Positions 9,988 through 22,322 are shown, counted from the stretch's first letter. The stretch is DNA of 64,000 bases from Nipponacmea schrenckii (GCA_030562195.1 JAUJPP010000005.1:43139106-43203105), one strand, 5' to 3'. A program made the numbers and translations. Notes: generated from the sequence alone by a model not told the origin.

Positions 9988-10785
9988 AAAAGGTTTAAAA
10001 AATAAAAAGATACAATTTTATTTTAACCCCAAAAGGGAATAAAATTTAATTAAATTCAAACGATGAAAAAAATTTCAATTTACAAAAAGGGGTCCTAATT
10101 GAGGAATTTAAAAGGAATTTAAAAAGACCAGAAAGTTTTAATTGGTTTTTGTTTTGGGAAAAGTTTTTCCTTATCTAAAAACCTTTAATCCTCAAAAGAA
10201 AAGGAAAAAAAAAAGCTTTAATTTTTAAAAATAAAAAATATTCCTCATAAAAATTTCAAAAAAAACCTTTAAAATTTTTTAAGGGGGGTTTTTAAAATAA
10301 AATTTAAAACTAAGAAAATTTTCGGCCCTTTTTAAAATTTCCGTTTTTTAAAAATAAATAGGGGTTGATTGGGAAAAACCCTTTAAGGGTTAAAATTTTA
10401 AAAAAATTAGATTTTTGGCCCGGTTTTAAAAACGAAAAATTTCAATTAAAAAATTTTTTTAATATTTTTTTGGTCGAAAAATTTCATCTAGGTTTTGAGG
10501 GGGTTTTCCCGGAAAACGGGAAAAAAATTTTCAAATTTTTTTTTTTCCAACGGTTTAAAAGTTCGGGTAATTTTAAAAGATTTTAAAAGGGGAAAAAACA
10601 CCCATTGGAAAAAAAACATGGAAAAAAAAAGGGTTTAAAATAAATAAAAATTTGGGTTTTATTAAACGGGAATTTTCAAAATTTTCCTTAAACCCCAAAC
10701 TTTTAAAATTTAAAATTTTATTTTTCCAATATAATCAAATTTTTTAACGGGTTTTAAGCAAAATTTGAATTTTAAAAGGGATCAG

Positions 10786-10903
10786 CAGTGGATAAACAGT
10801 GGATAAACAGTGGATTTGGTGCTGGTATTGGGACGGGACTGGTATATCTGTACCCCTTTATAGTGATGGTTATTATGTCAATATACATTACAGATATTGG
10901 AAG
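10786..10903 (+). CDS. Cassette A: transmembrane exon
   Basis: After atcag, phase 1 reads AVDKQWINSGFGAG and then IGTGLVYLYPFIVMVIMSIY, a hydrophobic helix. It parallels DRFGAGLGTGLGIALAIHVV in cassette B but is otherwise quite different. Donor AAG|GTAGCG. Length 118 is one base off the expected multiple of three; comparison with B places the missing base near 10,888, just after the helix. An 11-base unit (gtggataaaca) is duplicated at the exon start. Confidence 0.6.
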
Positions 10904-11087
10904 GTAGCGAATTTTTGAATTTGGCTATTGAAACCTTTGTTTTTTTTTGTTTTGGGAAATTGCAGTTTTAAATATTTTCTTTTCAAATATTTACTATCTC
11001 AGAGTCAGAGTATGCCGATTTCATTTTTTTTTTTTAGTCTGATTAAAACAAAATTGGCGATTTGAGACAAAATTGAGCCCTTTTGGA

Positions 11088-11440
11088 TTATGAGACTAAG
11101 ATTATGAGACTAAGACTATGAGACTAAGATTATGAGACTAAGATTATGAGACTAAGACTATGAGACTAAGACTATGAGACTAAGACTAGGGAAAACTATG
11201 AGGGGCTAAGATTATGAGACTAAAACTATGAAAAAAAAGGGACTATGAAACTAAGATTATGAGACTAAGATTATGAGACTAAGACTATGAGACTAAGATT
11301 AATGAGACTAAAAACTATGAGCCCTAAAAACAAAATTTGAGACTAAGACTATGAGACTAAGACTATGAGACTAAGATTATGAGACTAAGATTATGAGACT
11401 AAATTATGAGACTAAGATTATGAGACTCAGACTATGAAAA
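11088..11440. repeat. 14 bp tandem repeat, intron of cassette A
   Basis: About 25 copies of a 14 bp unit, attatgagactaag or actatgagactaag, interrupted by odd A- and G-rich stretches that look like consensus errors. Intronic, between the TM exon and the first tail exon. Confidence 0.9.
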
Positions 11441-11493
11441 AAAGAGACGTACATATTTTTACTTTTATGGTACCGGTAATTTGTTTATTTTAG

Positions 11494-11518
11494 AAAAACG
11501 ACAAAAGGAAGATCGAAC
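11494..11518 (+). CDS. Cassette A: tail micro-exon 1 (25 bases)
   Basis: tttattttag precedes and GTAAGT follows. In phase it reads EKRQKEDR plus two bases. Length (25) and phase (1 to 2) are the same as the cassette B exon at 28,948-28,972 (GIGKKPEQ), which supports it despite its size. Basic juxtamembrane part of the tail. Confidence 0.65.
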
Positions 11519-11671
11519 GTAAGTATCATTTAAAAATTTCATACCATAGACAAATTATACATGATAATATTGCGGTAGTGACCTATCAACATAAATACAT
11601 TGAAAGACGTCAATAGAATTGGATTTGAAACAATAAACAAACTATTTATATTATTATCAATCTTTATTTAG

Positions 11672-11703
11672 ATATGCCAGTTTTAATTCAACATCAAGAG
11701 CTG
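11672..11703 (+). CDS. Cassette A: tail micro-exon 2 (32 bases)
   Basis: tctttatttag precedes and GTAAGA follows. Completes T and reads YASFNSTSRA, phase 2 to 1. The tyrosine in RTYASF corresponds to QTYESV of cassette B. Three bases longer than the B exon. Confidence 0.65.
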
Positions 11704-11995
11704 GTAAGAATTGTCATTTTTTTATCAAAAGGGGAAAAACACATTAAAGTTAAATTTACATTTTAAGTAAAGTAAACCGGGAGATAGAAGATCTACCATA
11801 TTTCATTTATAATAAACTTTATTACCTCCATTGTCATCATCTACGACCCTGGTTTATTTGTTCAGATTTGGGTTTCTTGTTTATCTTCATCAAGTGACGA
11901 GACCTCACTCCTTTTCGGTATTATTCACTTAATTAAACCCGGGGGAAAAAAATTTCAGCTCATTTAAAGAAAACATTTTTTTTTATTATCGATAG

Positions 11996-12173
11996 ATGAT
12001 ACTCAAACATACCAAGAGTTAGACACGATACCTCATACAAACACACCACAAACTAAAGACGTAGTACACTATAACAATATGGGAGTGAATCAGAAGAGAA
12101 GAATGACGATGTTGCACCCTATGCTAATATGGGGTCACAAACTAGAGGTAAACAAATTAACCCTACTAGATAA
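11996..12173 (+). CDS. Cassette A: last exon, cytoplasmic tail
   Basis: Acceptor attatcgatag. Starts DDTQTYQELDTIPHTNTP, the counterpart of SQTYQELNTV in cassette B. It then has VVHYNNMG and, after a one-base frame break near 12,092, NDDVAPYANMGSQTR with a stop at 12,171. The B tail ends NPYANL, so PYAN is conserved between the two. Tyrosine motifs of the YxxL/M type suggest SH2-domain docking (inference). Frame break in a region of doubtful consensus. Confidence 0.6.
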
Positions 12174-12482
12174 GATCGTTTTGAAGAAAAATGGAACTGA
12201 ACAGGTCAATGACCATTACATCAGTCAGAATTAAAGTAGGTTTTGTTAATAATTGAACTGATTATAATTTCCCCATTTTATTTTCCCGGTACAGATAATC
12301 TGTGAGTTTTTTTACAAGTAACCAACTACTCAGTAAAACTAATAAAAACTTGAAACTAATATTTATTATCAAACTAGACAACACTGGATTGCCTTAGTTG
12401 TGTATATTATTTAGAGGGCACAGAATATTGTTTATAATTATTTTATTCTTTTTGTTCTAAATGTATTATAATTTGTTTTCGT

Positions 12483-12488
12483 AATAAA
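12483..12488 (+). terminator. Candidate poly-A signal of cassette A
   Basis: AATAAA about 310 bases after the cassette A stop, in an AT-rich stretch with no other gene. A further AATAAA-like hexamer follows near 12,520. Position is reasonable for a 3' UTR end, not proven. Confidence 0.4.
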
Positions 12489-12499
12489 GATTTTATAAA

Positions 12500-13330
12500 T
12501 ATCAGGTATTTCAATTGAAAATAAAACCTTTTTTCTTTGGAAATTATTGAAGTGGCAAAAATTATAACAAGAACTTCGCCACAAAAAAAAAATTTTTCGT
12601 GTTTAATCAAATAGTTAAATTGTGTTCCCAAACAGTCGGTTTTATGGAATGTAGGGAAATTTTTCTATTAATTTTATTGAACCCCCCAATTAGCGATGTA
12701 TTCCCATAAACCCCAATTTTCCCCTACCGCCCCATTCCAATCTTTTTTCCCAAATTTTTTTTTTTCCGGGTTTTCGTTTCACCCCTATCCAATTCATCCC
12801 TTAATTCCCACCCTTTCCCAATTATACATATTCCTACCTTTATTTTTTTTTTTTAAAATTTTAAAAAATAAAAATTTACAAAAAAAAACGATTTTGTTCG
12901 TTCTCTGGATTAATAGACAGTTTGGGGCTCTATCCTTTCTTAAATAATAGCCCTACAAAGTTAAACTAATTGTAATCAACACAACCCCTTGATTGATTAA
13001 TAGTTATGTGGGTTCAGATTGCCATTTAGTCTGTGTCAAACATACTGTGCAGGCGTCTTCTACACAAAATGTATTCATCAAGTGAAAACGATATATTTTA
13101 ATTTAATCCAAACCCTTTTGAAATGCATCCCAAGTCGAGCCAATGGATAATATTTAGTATGAACAACCCAATTTTCAAATAAGGAGAGACCTTTTTTCTG
13201 ATTTTTCATTCGATGATAACAAAGTAAGAGCAAAAAGAAGATGAAAATAAGGATATATATAATTAATGCCACAACAACTAGGGTTTTGCAAACCTTGGAA
13301 AAAAAATGACATAGATGCAATTGTTAACAA
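12500..13330. other. No gene seen
   Basis: AT-rich, partly doubtful consensus (12,640-12,890). I see no exon, repeat family or regulatory signal that can be supported between the cassette A 3' end and the TIR transposon. Confidence 0.5.
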
Positions 13331-14097
13331 TAGGCCAGTATCTGTTACCGGGTTATCTTTTCATTTCATTCCCCAGTTCGGCTACACGGTAAACTGTACA
13401 TAGATCAATAAAACATGTATAAAGGGAGCTAAATACAAAAGTTGTCCATCAACGACCGTTGATTAACAAAGCATTAGATGTGTTCCGTAGGAACTATTTA
13501 CTTTCGCGTGGACGCCATTTTCCCCCTCTGTGTGATTGGGTTTCCTTGATAAATTTGAATAAATTATGACGTCAAACCAATCATGAGCGTTTCTTTGGGG
13601 TCATTACCTGGTGCAAAGGTCAATTTTACACACGATGGTCACTACGACAGCAACGCCCCCTTTTCTTTGATTTTACGCCTTACTGTATGTAAATTATCAA
13701 ATTGGGAGATTATTTAACATAATTATAACTGCCCAAAGGTCAAAATATAATATTTAATGAAACAAAACAAATTAAATAGCACATTTCTCTCAAAATCCAA
13801 ACATCATAATGGGAAATCAAATCAAACTCTCATTGCCATACTGATATTTCTGAAGCAGTTAAACAAAAAATAATGCATATATCACATAAATTCCAACTTC
13901 CTGGGCAAAGAATCAAATACATTCATTGAAAAATAAACAAATACTGAATAAAATTTAAAAAAAAATCAAGGCATGTCATTCAATCAGAAAAAATGCTACT
14001 ATAATTGAGCATGGACAAATGCATATAAAATTTTCTTACACAAAATAATTTTTTACCCATTACAAAAGACAATTCTAATATAACACATAACTATATA

Positions 14098-14370
14098 TCA
14101 AAAATCCAAGTCATCACTATCACTCTCTCCCTCATCAACCAATATATCATCCACCTCATCTATCTCACTCTCACTTTCTTTCTCATTCTTACAATTTACA
14201 CACCCACACACCCACACACCAATGTACATTCAATTTTTCCCTTCACACATGCACAACGACCAATTAAAAACCCAAGCCCCCAGATTTGCAATTACAACTT
14301 ATGTTTTCCAATAAATCTTCACAGAACTTATCATATGCTGTCTTATTCAAAGGATCAGCTTCAGAAATCC
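14098..14370 (-). pseudogene. Transposon ORF, C-terminal cysteine-rich exon
   Basis: After a cttattgtag acceptor the minus strand reads ISEADPLNKTAYDKFCEDLL and then ENISCNCKSGG. After a frame break it reads RCACVKGKIECT and CGCVNCKNEKESESEIDEVD, ending in an acidic tail (ESDSDDLDF) and stop. CxC-type cysteine clusters followed by an acidic tail are seen at the C-terminus of some intron-containing transposon proteins (recollection, not verified). At least one frame break, so a broken copy. Confidence 0.55.
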
Positions 14371-15070
14371 TACAATAAAGAAAAATATAAGTAACCTAAA
14401 AAGCAAAGGGCTAGTTCAGGAAATTTGCATCAAAATTATAAGCAAACTTGGAGCTAGGATATAATTTAAACCCTACAAATTTGAAAAGATGAAAATTAAA
14501 AGCATGAATCAAAGTACACTTTGCATCTTTTTTGTGTTAGCTTGAAATTGATTTAAAATAACAAAATACTTAGCATTTCGCAAATACTTGACTTATCCAC
14601 ACATAACGCCCAAGCAACATCACTTTCATCTTTTTCCTCTGTTCGCTGTCCCGAGTAAATTGTTTATCTGTTCACATAACCTTCAATAAAATATGGAGAG
14701 ATATATTTTATTGTACCTGTTTACACCATACATAGGTTAAACTGTATATAACCAAAAATCAAACAATAGACAGAATAAATATAAAATAATGATTAACAAC
14801 AACATACTGGAGCATCCTACTGCTTAATTAATAATGACAGTAATACTTTTTAATACCCGGTACTGAATATTTTTATTATTATTATATTGTTGCACCCTGC
14901 GGCCAAAGTATATAAAACAAACTAATACAACAACTACTAGACTTAAAAACAAACATACCTGTAGTTAGCGTTTCTGTTTTGGTCAACTCATCTGTCTTGA
15001 AATTTCGACCAACCTTGATAATCTTTCTGGACTTCTATTATTCATTTTATTAGCAATATCAAAAATAATA

Positions 15071-16160
15071 ACTAGAACTGTGAACAGTACTGAGAGTGGC
15101 AAACAACCCCTATGGGGCCACTTGATACAAGGTCACATGATATAGCCTTTGAATTTGTAAACACTCAAAACAAACTTTTTAACAACCATTATAAGCATAT
15201 GTATGGACAACTTAGGTCAAGTACATTATTTGACTTGAAAATTATTAAGGTAATTGAAGGTCAAGGTCACTTGATATAGCCTTTTGAATTTTTTTTTAAA
15301 ACTCAAAAAAATTGTTGTCGACCATTATAGGCCTATATGTGGATAGCAAAAGTCAAGAACATTCTACTTGTAAAAATTCAGGGTCATTGAAGGTCAAGGT
15401 CATTTGATATAATTGTTGTCGATCATAATAGGCATATGTGTGGATAGCATAGGTCAAGAACATTCTACTTGAAAAAATTCAGGGTCATTGAAGGTCAAGG
15501 TCATTTGATTTGGCCTTTTGAGTTTTAAAAAAAAATTCAATCGGGCATTAAACAAATTTAAATTGGAAAATCAAAATTCCGTTCCCAACAAGTTTTAGAT
15601 AAAGTAGCAAGGTTTCGAAAAACACCAAAATCGGACAAATCGGATAAAGATTAGCGGACTTATTAAAATTTTGCTGAAAGTTACCGTTCTGGGATGACAC
15701 ATAAAGTATCACTTCCGGTTCGGATTTTTTATTCTAAAAGGGTTCTAATTATGACTGATAGTATATATGTATAGCTTTTGTACTGATTTCTTACATACAC
15801 CGGAAGCTGGGTGACCCAACGCGGTTCTAAAAAACCGGAAGTTCTCACGCAAGAACCGGAAGTGGTATAAATTTTTTTATGATGCGGTTTTATTTCTATA
15901 GGCGACTTCTCTATATTCTGTAATTTTCAAAGCGATCGGATAATTAGCAACAAAGTTATGTAATTATGATTATTTTGCATTTACTAACTACTGATGCGTA
16001 ACAATTTTAGTTTTATATATTCATTTTCTATTCCAGTACGTATCTTATCGTATTTTTTAAACCTAATTTCTATACCATTTTTGAGTTGGGCTATAGAGCT
16101 TCCCAAAAAAAAAAAAAGTCTAATAAAAACAAAGAGTGGCAAATTTCTAATTTGCCACTC
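15071..16160 (+). mobile_element. CTAG-type element E1
   Basis: Begins actagaactgtgaacagtac and carries gagtggcaaa at 15,094-15,103. It ends with an A13 run (16,105-16,117) and then a hairpin with perfect 12-base arms and a 3-base loop (16,134-16,160) whose arm repeats gagtggcaaatt. The interior is non-coding, with tcaaggtca repeats at about 15,260, 15,393 and 15,493 and ACCGGAAGT-type motifs. Inserted inside the TIR transposon. Confidence 0.7.
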
Positions 16161-16212
16161 AATTAACAAATTATTTTGTCCTACATCTCACACTAGCACA
16201 CTCTTTCGCATC

Positions 16213-16326
16213 CTATGATTCACAAATTGGCCCATGTACCTCTCCAATCAATTCCAATAGTCTCATGGGAGTCACATCCCCAGCTTCATAGCTCTCGCAA
16301 GCCTCAAAAACATGCCTGTTTTCCAC
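16213..16326 (-). pseudogene. Transposon ORF fragment, middle
   Basis: Open minus-strand stretch reading VENRHVFEACESYEAGDVTP and then MRLLELIGEVHGPICES before a stop. Coding-like composition next to the other transposon pieces, on the same strand. Not recognised; part of the same broken ORF by position. Confidence 0.45.
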
Positions 16327-16684
16327 TTAAGTTGGAAATAACATATCTTTTAAAACTGACCAGTTTTAATTAGAGCCCTATTGATGAGAACAAGGATTGA
16401 CTCCCTCTTCAGTGCTCACAAAAGCTTGTAGAAATTAACACTAGCTTCCCCTGTTTTATTATTCTGAAAAATCTGATCAATTTATAAGAAATTTGAAATT
16501 TGCTTTGATCAGCATATGAGCTAAATGTTACAATATTCATGGGGCCATTTTGACTTTTCTGCAGGGGCCATTTTGACCTAAAATTTGGTTGAAACCTAAG
16601 AGTAATTTTTGCCCTATTTTTTTCAGGGGCCATTTTGACTTGTGGGGCCATTTTGGTTTGGGACCATTATGACAATATCCCATA

Positions 16685-17000
16685 CTAAATGCCGCTTAAG
16701 GAAGCTATTGTTGTACTTTGTGAAGGCGAAGCCTTACCACTTTCAGTGCTAGTCCTTTTCTCACATTTTTTAATGGCACATCGAATGCGTTTAATACTGG
16801 TGAAATTTCGGTAGCAGGCTGGATGGAAGCCAACCGATTCATCTATATAGCGTCGAAGTCCAAAGAAATATAGCCATTGTCTCGTAACGAATCAGCGATC
16901 AACTTATCATCGCCGTCTAAACTTGACCATTCTAACGCAACTTCTTTGTATTTATCCCATCTAACTTTGGTAAATGGTTGAGCGCCTTCCTTTGAAAGAC
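16685..17000 (-). pseudogene. Transposon ORF, N-terminal part
   Basis: Starts after a tttaccag acceptor and reads LSKEGAQPFTKVRWDKYKEV, then LIADSLRDNGYISLDF up to a stop at 16,843. A one-base shift restores GFHPACYRNFTSIKRIR, with serine-rich sequence to the stop at 16,685. The H-x3-C-Y-x2-F-T pattern after a W-x-K segment is reminiscent of N-terminal regions of repetitive transposon proteins in aquatic invertebrates (recollection). One frame break. Confidence 0.55.
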
Positions 17001-17676
17001 CTGGTAAATGAATAATACAAACACATATTTGCTCGCTGACAAAATTTTTCTGCTACATTCTCCAAACAAAGAAAAATGAAAATATGTGCCATTATTTATC
17101 TTCGCGTGGGTCGTAAGGTCACATCACTTGATTGGTCATTGACAGTCCCGTGATGAATCGTGATTGGCCAGTTGAATCACGTGATGCTGGGCTATACGGC
17201 TTTTTGAATACCGACATCAATGGCGGATTAGTTTTACTATAAAAATATAGTACAGGTTTTAATTTCTTTGCCGTCATTGTTCAATGGACAACTTTCGCGA
17301 ACTGTTGGACAACTTTTTACCTGAGTCAGACTTGATTGATTTATTATATTAGATTCGTGTAGCGGGCATTTGGAACGAAACAAAAAAAAAAACATATTTA
17401 GCGGTAACAGATACTGGCCTACAAAGGACTATCAAAGAAAACAGAATCAAAAACACGCTGTATTTCACTTTATAAAATGGGGACGCTGTAAATAAAACTG
17501 TATATATAATTGAATTGCTTTGTCAGTGAAAAGATAGAAAGTCCAAACAACTAAAAAATAATGGACACCTTTTTTTTTTTATAAAAAATGGACACTTTAA
17601 AAAAAAATAATGGACATTTAGTGAGTAGTTCAAATAACACTCATACATTCTACTAGAGAAGGATATAAAAATGAAA

Positions 17677-19133
17677 CTAGAACTGTGAACAGCTCCGAGC
17701 GTGGCAACTGTGCGTTATCCCATGGATTTCGAACATTTTGAAACTTCTAACCTGCTAGCTTTCAATTCCGGTACTTTTCAGCCTACAATTGTAAGCGTAA
17801 ACTTTCCGCTATATAGGCAATTTTTTCTACTATAAGTTTCTACTATCAGTTCCTTATTAGATTTTTGTACATGTCTAAGATTTCGGGGAGGATATTTACA
17901 TAAATTCCAAACTAAAATTTAAGTAGGTAGTAAGATGTCAATTTGTCATGAAATTTAAACTCTCTATATTCAAATTTAAACATTATTTTGTAACTTTGGT
18001 TGTAATTAACATAGAGAGAAAATTCAAGCTATGTGATAATTTGCTAATTCACAGCTTTATAAAGAGATATTTTTTGAATTTGTATGCAAAAATTTTACAA
18101 AAAAATAAATAAATTTTATTAGCAATTGGAATTTTTTTCTTCTCGAGGGATGCAAATTATTTTGTATAGCTAATGTACTGTTTTTGCTTATATTCTTGAA
18201 TTACACGGGATGTAGGGTCGCCTGAAATGAGATAAAAAAAAAAAAAAGGAAGTCCCCACGCCCAAACCGGAAGTGATCAAAAAATTTTGATGATATATTT
18301 TTAATTGTGTTGCGTATCTATCTATATCCTGTAATTTTCAGATCGATCTGAACATTAGAGCCCGAAAGTGTAACATAACCATCCAAAATTGCAAAATAGT
18401 CAGATTTCGGTGGGCTATAAAACCCGGGAAATTAATATTTGTCATGCAATATCAGCACATCTATAGACAGCTGAGGTCAATGACATTCTACATCTCAAAT
18501 ATCAAGGTCATTTAAGGTCAAGGTCACGAGATATAGAGTTTTAAATTTTCGAAAAATTCGAACGGGCATAAAAAAAATTCAAATTCGAAAAAACAAAATT
18601 CTGTTCCCAACATTTTTTAGATAAAGTATCAAGGTTTCGATAAACACCAAAATCATAAAAATCGGTTAATAATTGGCGGACTTATTAAATTTTAAAGAAA
18701 ATTTGCCATTTTTTTAAAACTGCGCATGCGCAACATTCAATTTAATTTTTCTTCATCTCAGGGGATTAAAATCATTTAGTATAGCTAAAATATACTGATT
18801 TTGTTTAGAATCTTGAATTACATGGGAAGCAGGGTCGCCCGACATGAGACGAAAAAACCGGAAGTCCCCACGCCCAAACCGGGAAATGATCAAAAAATTT
18901 TGATGATGTAGTTTTAATTGCGCTGCCTATCTATCTATATCCTGTAAATTTCAGACCGATGCGACTATTAGGGCCCGAGCTAGCTTGAAATCTTATTTGC
19001 ATATTATGCAATTAGCCACTTTCGGTTTAGCGAAAATTTCATGTTAGATATTCATTTTTGATTCCAGCCCATATAAAAACCATTGGTGAAAACAGAAATA
19101 GTCTATCTTTTTCCGTTTGGGCTAGCGAGCTTC

Positions 19134-19170
<37 letters not shown>
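17677..19170 (+). mobile_element. CTAG-type element E2
   Basis: Starts ctagaactgtgaacagctcc and ends in an A36 run (19,135-19,170) immediately followed by CTAG of the next element. It contains two internal sub-repeats of tcaaggtcatttaaggtcaa type and paired aaaccggaagt motifs (about 18,264 and 18,855). No reading frame of note. The 3' hairpin seen in E1 and E3 is absent. Confidence 0.65.
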
Positions 19171-19171
<1 letters not shown>

Positions 19172-20319
19172 AGAATTGCTTACAATTATGAACGTATTTC
19201 GAGAGCCTTAAAATATTATGTAGGCTAAATTTGCAATTACCTACATCTAGACAATATATTGAATATCATTTGACCTAGTTTTCAAAGTCATAAAATAATT
19301 AGGTCACACCTTCCGTAACGGTTAATGATGGCGAAAATATGAAAATTATCAATTTTTGCTGTATTTAAGTACACTTATCTCTATGAATTTTTTAAGTAAG
19401 CCAAATTAAAAAATATCTACTCGTAGACAATATATTGAATATTATTTGACCTAATTTTCAAGGTCATAGATTAAGTGGGTCACACCTTCCGTACCCGTTA
19501 AAGTGACCTAATTTTGAAAAAATTGAAATTTAAATAATTCGAAAAAAAATACGAAATTTGAAAATCGGTCTCCAAGAAAAGGTAGATAATGATCCATTGT
19601 ATCTATGTGCTAAATTTCATCAAAATCGGTCTATCAGTAGTGTCTGAATTTCGGATTTAAGAATTGTAACGAAAATTCAAAATGGCGGCCGATATGGCAG
19701 CTTGACCTAATTATTTAGGTCAAATCAATTACTATTGACAAGTTATTTATAAAACAGTTTTCACTTTTCACCTAGCAGTTATAGACCGGAAGTTACGTAA
19801 TTACGTCATTTGAGGCTAAACCGGAAGTGGAAGTTTTTTTTTCACATTTTTTCAAAAATTATAAACATATCGCCTATCAACTGGTAAAGTTTCAAAATTT
19901 TACCATTTATATTAAAGGAGAAATCACGGTCTGAAATTTTTGCCGATGACCCTTGAATATTGAATTGCAAATCGTGGGTAAAATATTTAACCTAATTGCA
20001 TAAAACCTATAATTGTTAGTTGACAAATAAATTGAAGTTTTCAAATCTGAAAATCCGGTCAAAATCGAACTGAAAATAAACTTGCTAAAGCAAAAAAACC
20101 TGAACTTCCGGTTCTCACTTCCTGTCAGAGATAGAACTTCCGGTTTTGTTTTATTTGATAATAGAAATCATTCTAAGATCAACTGTAGATTTAGAATTTC
20201 TGCACCTTTTACCAGTTTGTCTGCAAACTCATCCAAGAATTACAAAAAAAAAAAAAAAAAAAATAAAATAATCCGAACGATTACAATACGTTTTCGCCAA
20301 AGTCGAAATACGTAACTAG
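19171..20319 (+). mobile_element. CTAG-type element F
   Basis: Begins ctagaattgcttacaattat with acgtatttcga at 19,191-19,201. Ends with an A20 run (20,244-20,263) and tcgaaatacgtaactag (20,304-20,319), so its two ends carry a perfect 11-base inverted repeat and the 3' end closes with CTAG. Non-coding. The 3' half also occurs inverted at 5410-5972. Confidence 0.65.
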
Positions 20320-22239
20320 AGCCACACGTGGCACAGAGTGGGACTTTGCTAACGTTGCAAAATTGCAACAAACAGGCCGAAACATCTGATTTTCTGGGAG
20401 AAACTGGCCAAAGCAACGAGGTATCTGTGTGCAAAGAATTTTTATGTGCCACGCCCATCTAATTTACTTTTGCGTAAATCTAATCTCATACAAAATATAT
20501 ATTCATGGTACAAATTTGAAGCTTGTACATCTAATAGATCACGAGATATACACAAATACGTTTCAAAAAAGCAAAATGTACTTTAATTTTAAAAGTCCAA
20601 AAATTAAATTTTCATTTTAAAAACGTTTGTTGTGCATCGCTGGAAAGAGGACAAAAGGCGCCTTCGGAATGTGAAAAAAGTAACCCTCTAAATTAATTAG
20701 GTCACGCTCTAGAGCAGTCCAACGTTGCAAATTTTGCTGCTTTCGAGCAGCTATAAAACCGGAAATAGACGTCAGAAGTCTAATGCCGAATTGTCAACTG
20801 ATAGCTAAAGTCAGTGACCAATGACCTTGTAAAGGTCAAGGTCACCAAAGGTCAAAGTCACTAGAAACAAGCCCCCAAACTAAAAAAAAAACTGATTTTT
20901 TGCAAATGTCGCAAAATTGCAACAAACAGGTAGAAACATTTGATTTTTTGGGATAAACTGGTCAAAGTAATGAGATATATGTATGCAAGGTACTTTTTTG
21001 AAAAATGTTATTTACTGCAGCCGTAATTCGCTGACCGATATATATGGTAAATTTGAAGTTCACCCGGATGTGCCACGCCCATTTCGATTTTTTTGGAGGG
21101 GAATCTAATCATATTAAAAATGTATATTCACAGTAAAAATTTGAAGCTTGTAGATCACGAGATATACACACATACATTTCAAGGAAGCGAAAATACGGCA
21201 AAATGTACTTTTCTTTGCAAAAATCAAAAAATTCAATTTTCATTTTACAAACTTTTGTTATATATCGTTGGAAAGAGGAAAAAAACAATCTAAGAATCTG
21301 AAAAAATTAACACTCTAAATTAATTAGGTCACGCTCTGGAGCAGCCCAAAGTTGCGAATTTTGCTGTTTTCGGGCAGCTATAAAACCGGAAGTAGACGTC
21401 GGAGGTCAAAGTTCAAAGTATCAACTGATAGCCAAGGTCAATGACCTTTGACCTACTAAAGGTCATGGTCACCAAAGGTCAAGGTCACGAGAAATAAGCC
21501 CCCAAACTTCGAAAAAATTCAACCGGATGTTGCAAAAAAGCAAAAGCAAAATTCAAAAATCGATTTCCAACATTTTGATCGCAATCGACTAAGCTTTCCA
21601 GAAATATAAACATCACACAAATCGCTCTTACCGTAGAGGCCCCATTTTGAGTTTTACAAAAAAGTGACATTTCAAGATGGCGGCTAATGTTTCACTTCTG
21701 GTCCGGATTTTTTCTGCTTCGTTTTTTTGTCTTCCAATTTAATTAGGATTGACATAAATTTTGTTGCGATACATCAATTACAGCACAAGTAGGTCAACCG
21801 GAAGTTTAAACCCGTTTTAAGCTGAAACCGGAAATGAAGCAAAAATTCTGACTCTGCAAATGTTTTCATATTCGTGACACTTGAAGGCATCCAAATTTTC
21901 AGATCAATCGGTCTTAAAATAGCAAAGTTGCAAAAATGTGCAAAATACGGCAAAAAAATGTGTGCTATGAAATTTCGAATTTCGAATTTTTTTAATTGCT
22001 ATTTTGTTGGAAATTGTTTTAAGTTTTCAAAAATGCAAACCCGACGAAAATCGGTCCAAAAATGCGAGTTCTAGAGCCACTGACCGACTTTTTAGACATG
22101 TTGCAATGCAGCACTTCCGGTTTTGCAAAAAAGTTCCAATTTATATTTAATAGAAATTTCGCCACAACAGAAGGTGTAGAGAAGATGTGAAATTGCTGCA
22201 ACTATTGCAGCCTAGGCTGTGTGCCCTGTGTAAATTTCG

Positions 22240-22272
<33 letters not shown>

Positions 22273-22322
22273 CAAACCGAAAACAAACTGGGACTTTGCG
22301 GAAAGCAAAGTCCCACAACTAG
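20316..22322 (+). mobile_element. CTAG-type element E3
   Basis: Starts ctagagccacacgtggcaca, with gggactttgc at 20,340-20,349. It ends with an A31 run (22,240-22,270), then a hairpin with perfect 10-base arms (22,290-22,299 and 22,305-22,314, loop ggaaa) and acaactag. The arm is the same gggactttgc as near the 5' end. It contains two diverged inner repeats (about 20,330-20,900 and 20,900-21,500) with AGGTCA clusters. Confidence 0.7.
22290..22314 (+). other. Perfect hairpin at 3' end of E3
   Basis: GGGACTTTGC, loop GGAAA, GCAAAGTCCC; followed after four bases by CTAG. Such a 3' hairpin a few bases before CTRR is a hallmark of rolling-circle (Helitron-type) transposons (family knowledge), but the long A-run before it is not. 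Confidence 0.85.

Larger units (their letters stand above)
9540..12900. other. Stretch of apparently poor consensus sequence
   Basis: Within parts of this interval (clearest at 9540-10,780, 11,190-11,340 and 12,640-12,890) the sequence is dominated by homopolymer runs such as ggttttaaaaaaaattttgg. Where it can be compared with cassette B, real exon bases are replaced by neighbours of the same run. This looks like uncorrected long-read consensus rather than a sequence class. Frame breaks inside should be treated as unproven. Confidence 0.6.
13331..17421 (-). mobile_element. 4.1 kb TIR DNA transposon, superfamily not assigned
   Basis: Bounded by a perfect 20-base terminal inverted repeat: taggccagtatctgttaccg at 13,331-13,350 and its reverse complement at 17,402-17,421. 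The outermost TA may be a 2-base target duplication. Inside, minus-strand coding pieces run from right to left (16,685-17,000; 16,213-16,326; 14,098-14,370) with splice-like joins. Reverse-orientation CCAAT boxes and a CACGTG lie near 17,130-17,200 by the presumed 5' end. A CTAG-type element (15,071-16,160) is inserted in it. Frame breaks suggest a dead copy. Confidence 0.7.

Noticed and set aside
10365..10586. 73-codon + strand ORF in the homopolymer-rich zone (also 12,696-12,947)
   Set aside because: F/K-rich reading of doubtful consensus; it lies in the intron of cassette A and has no motif.
20082..22201. Short ORFs inside the CTAG elements
   Set aside because: Low-complexity K/F/N-rich readings without conservation between sister elements.
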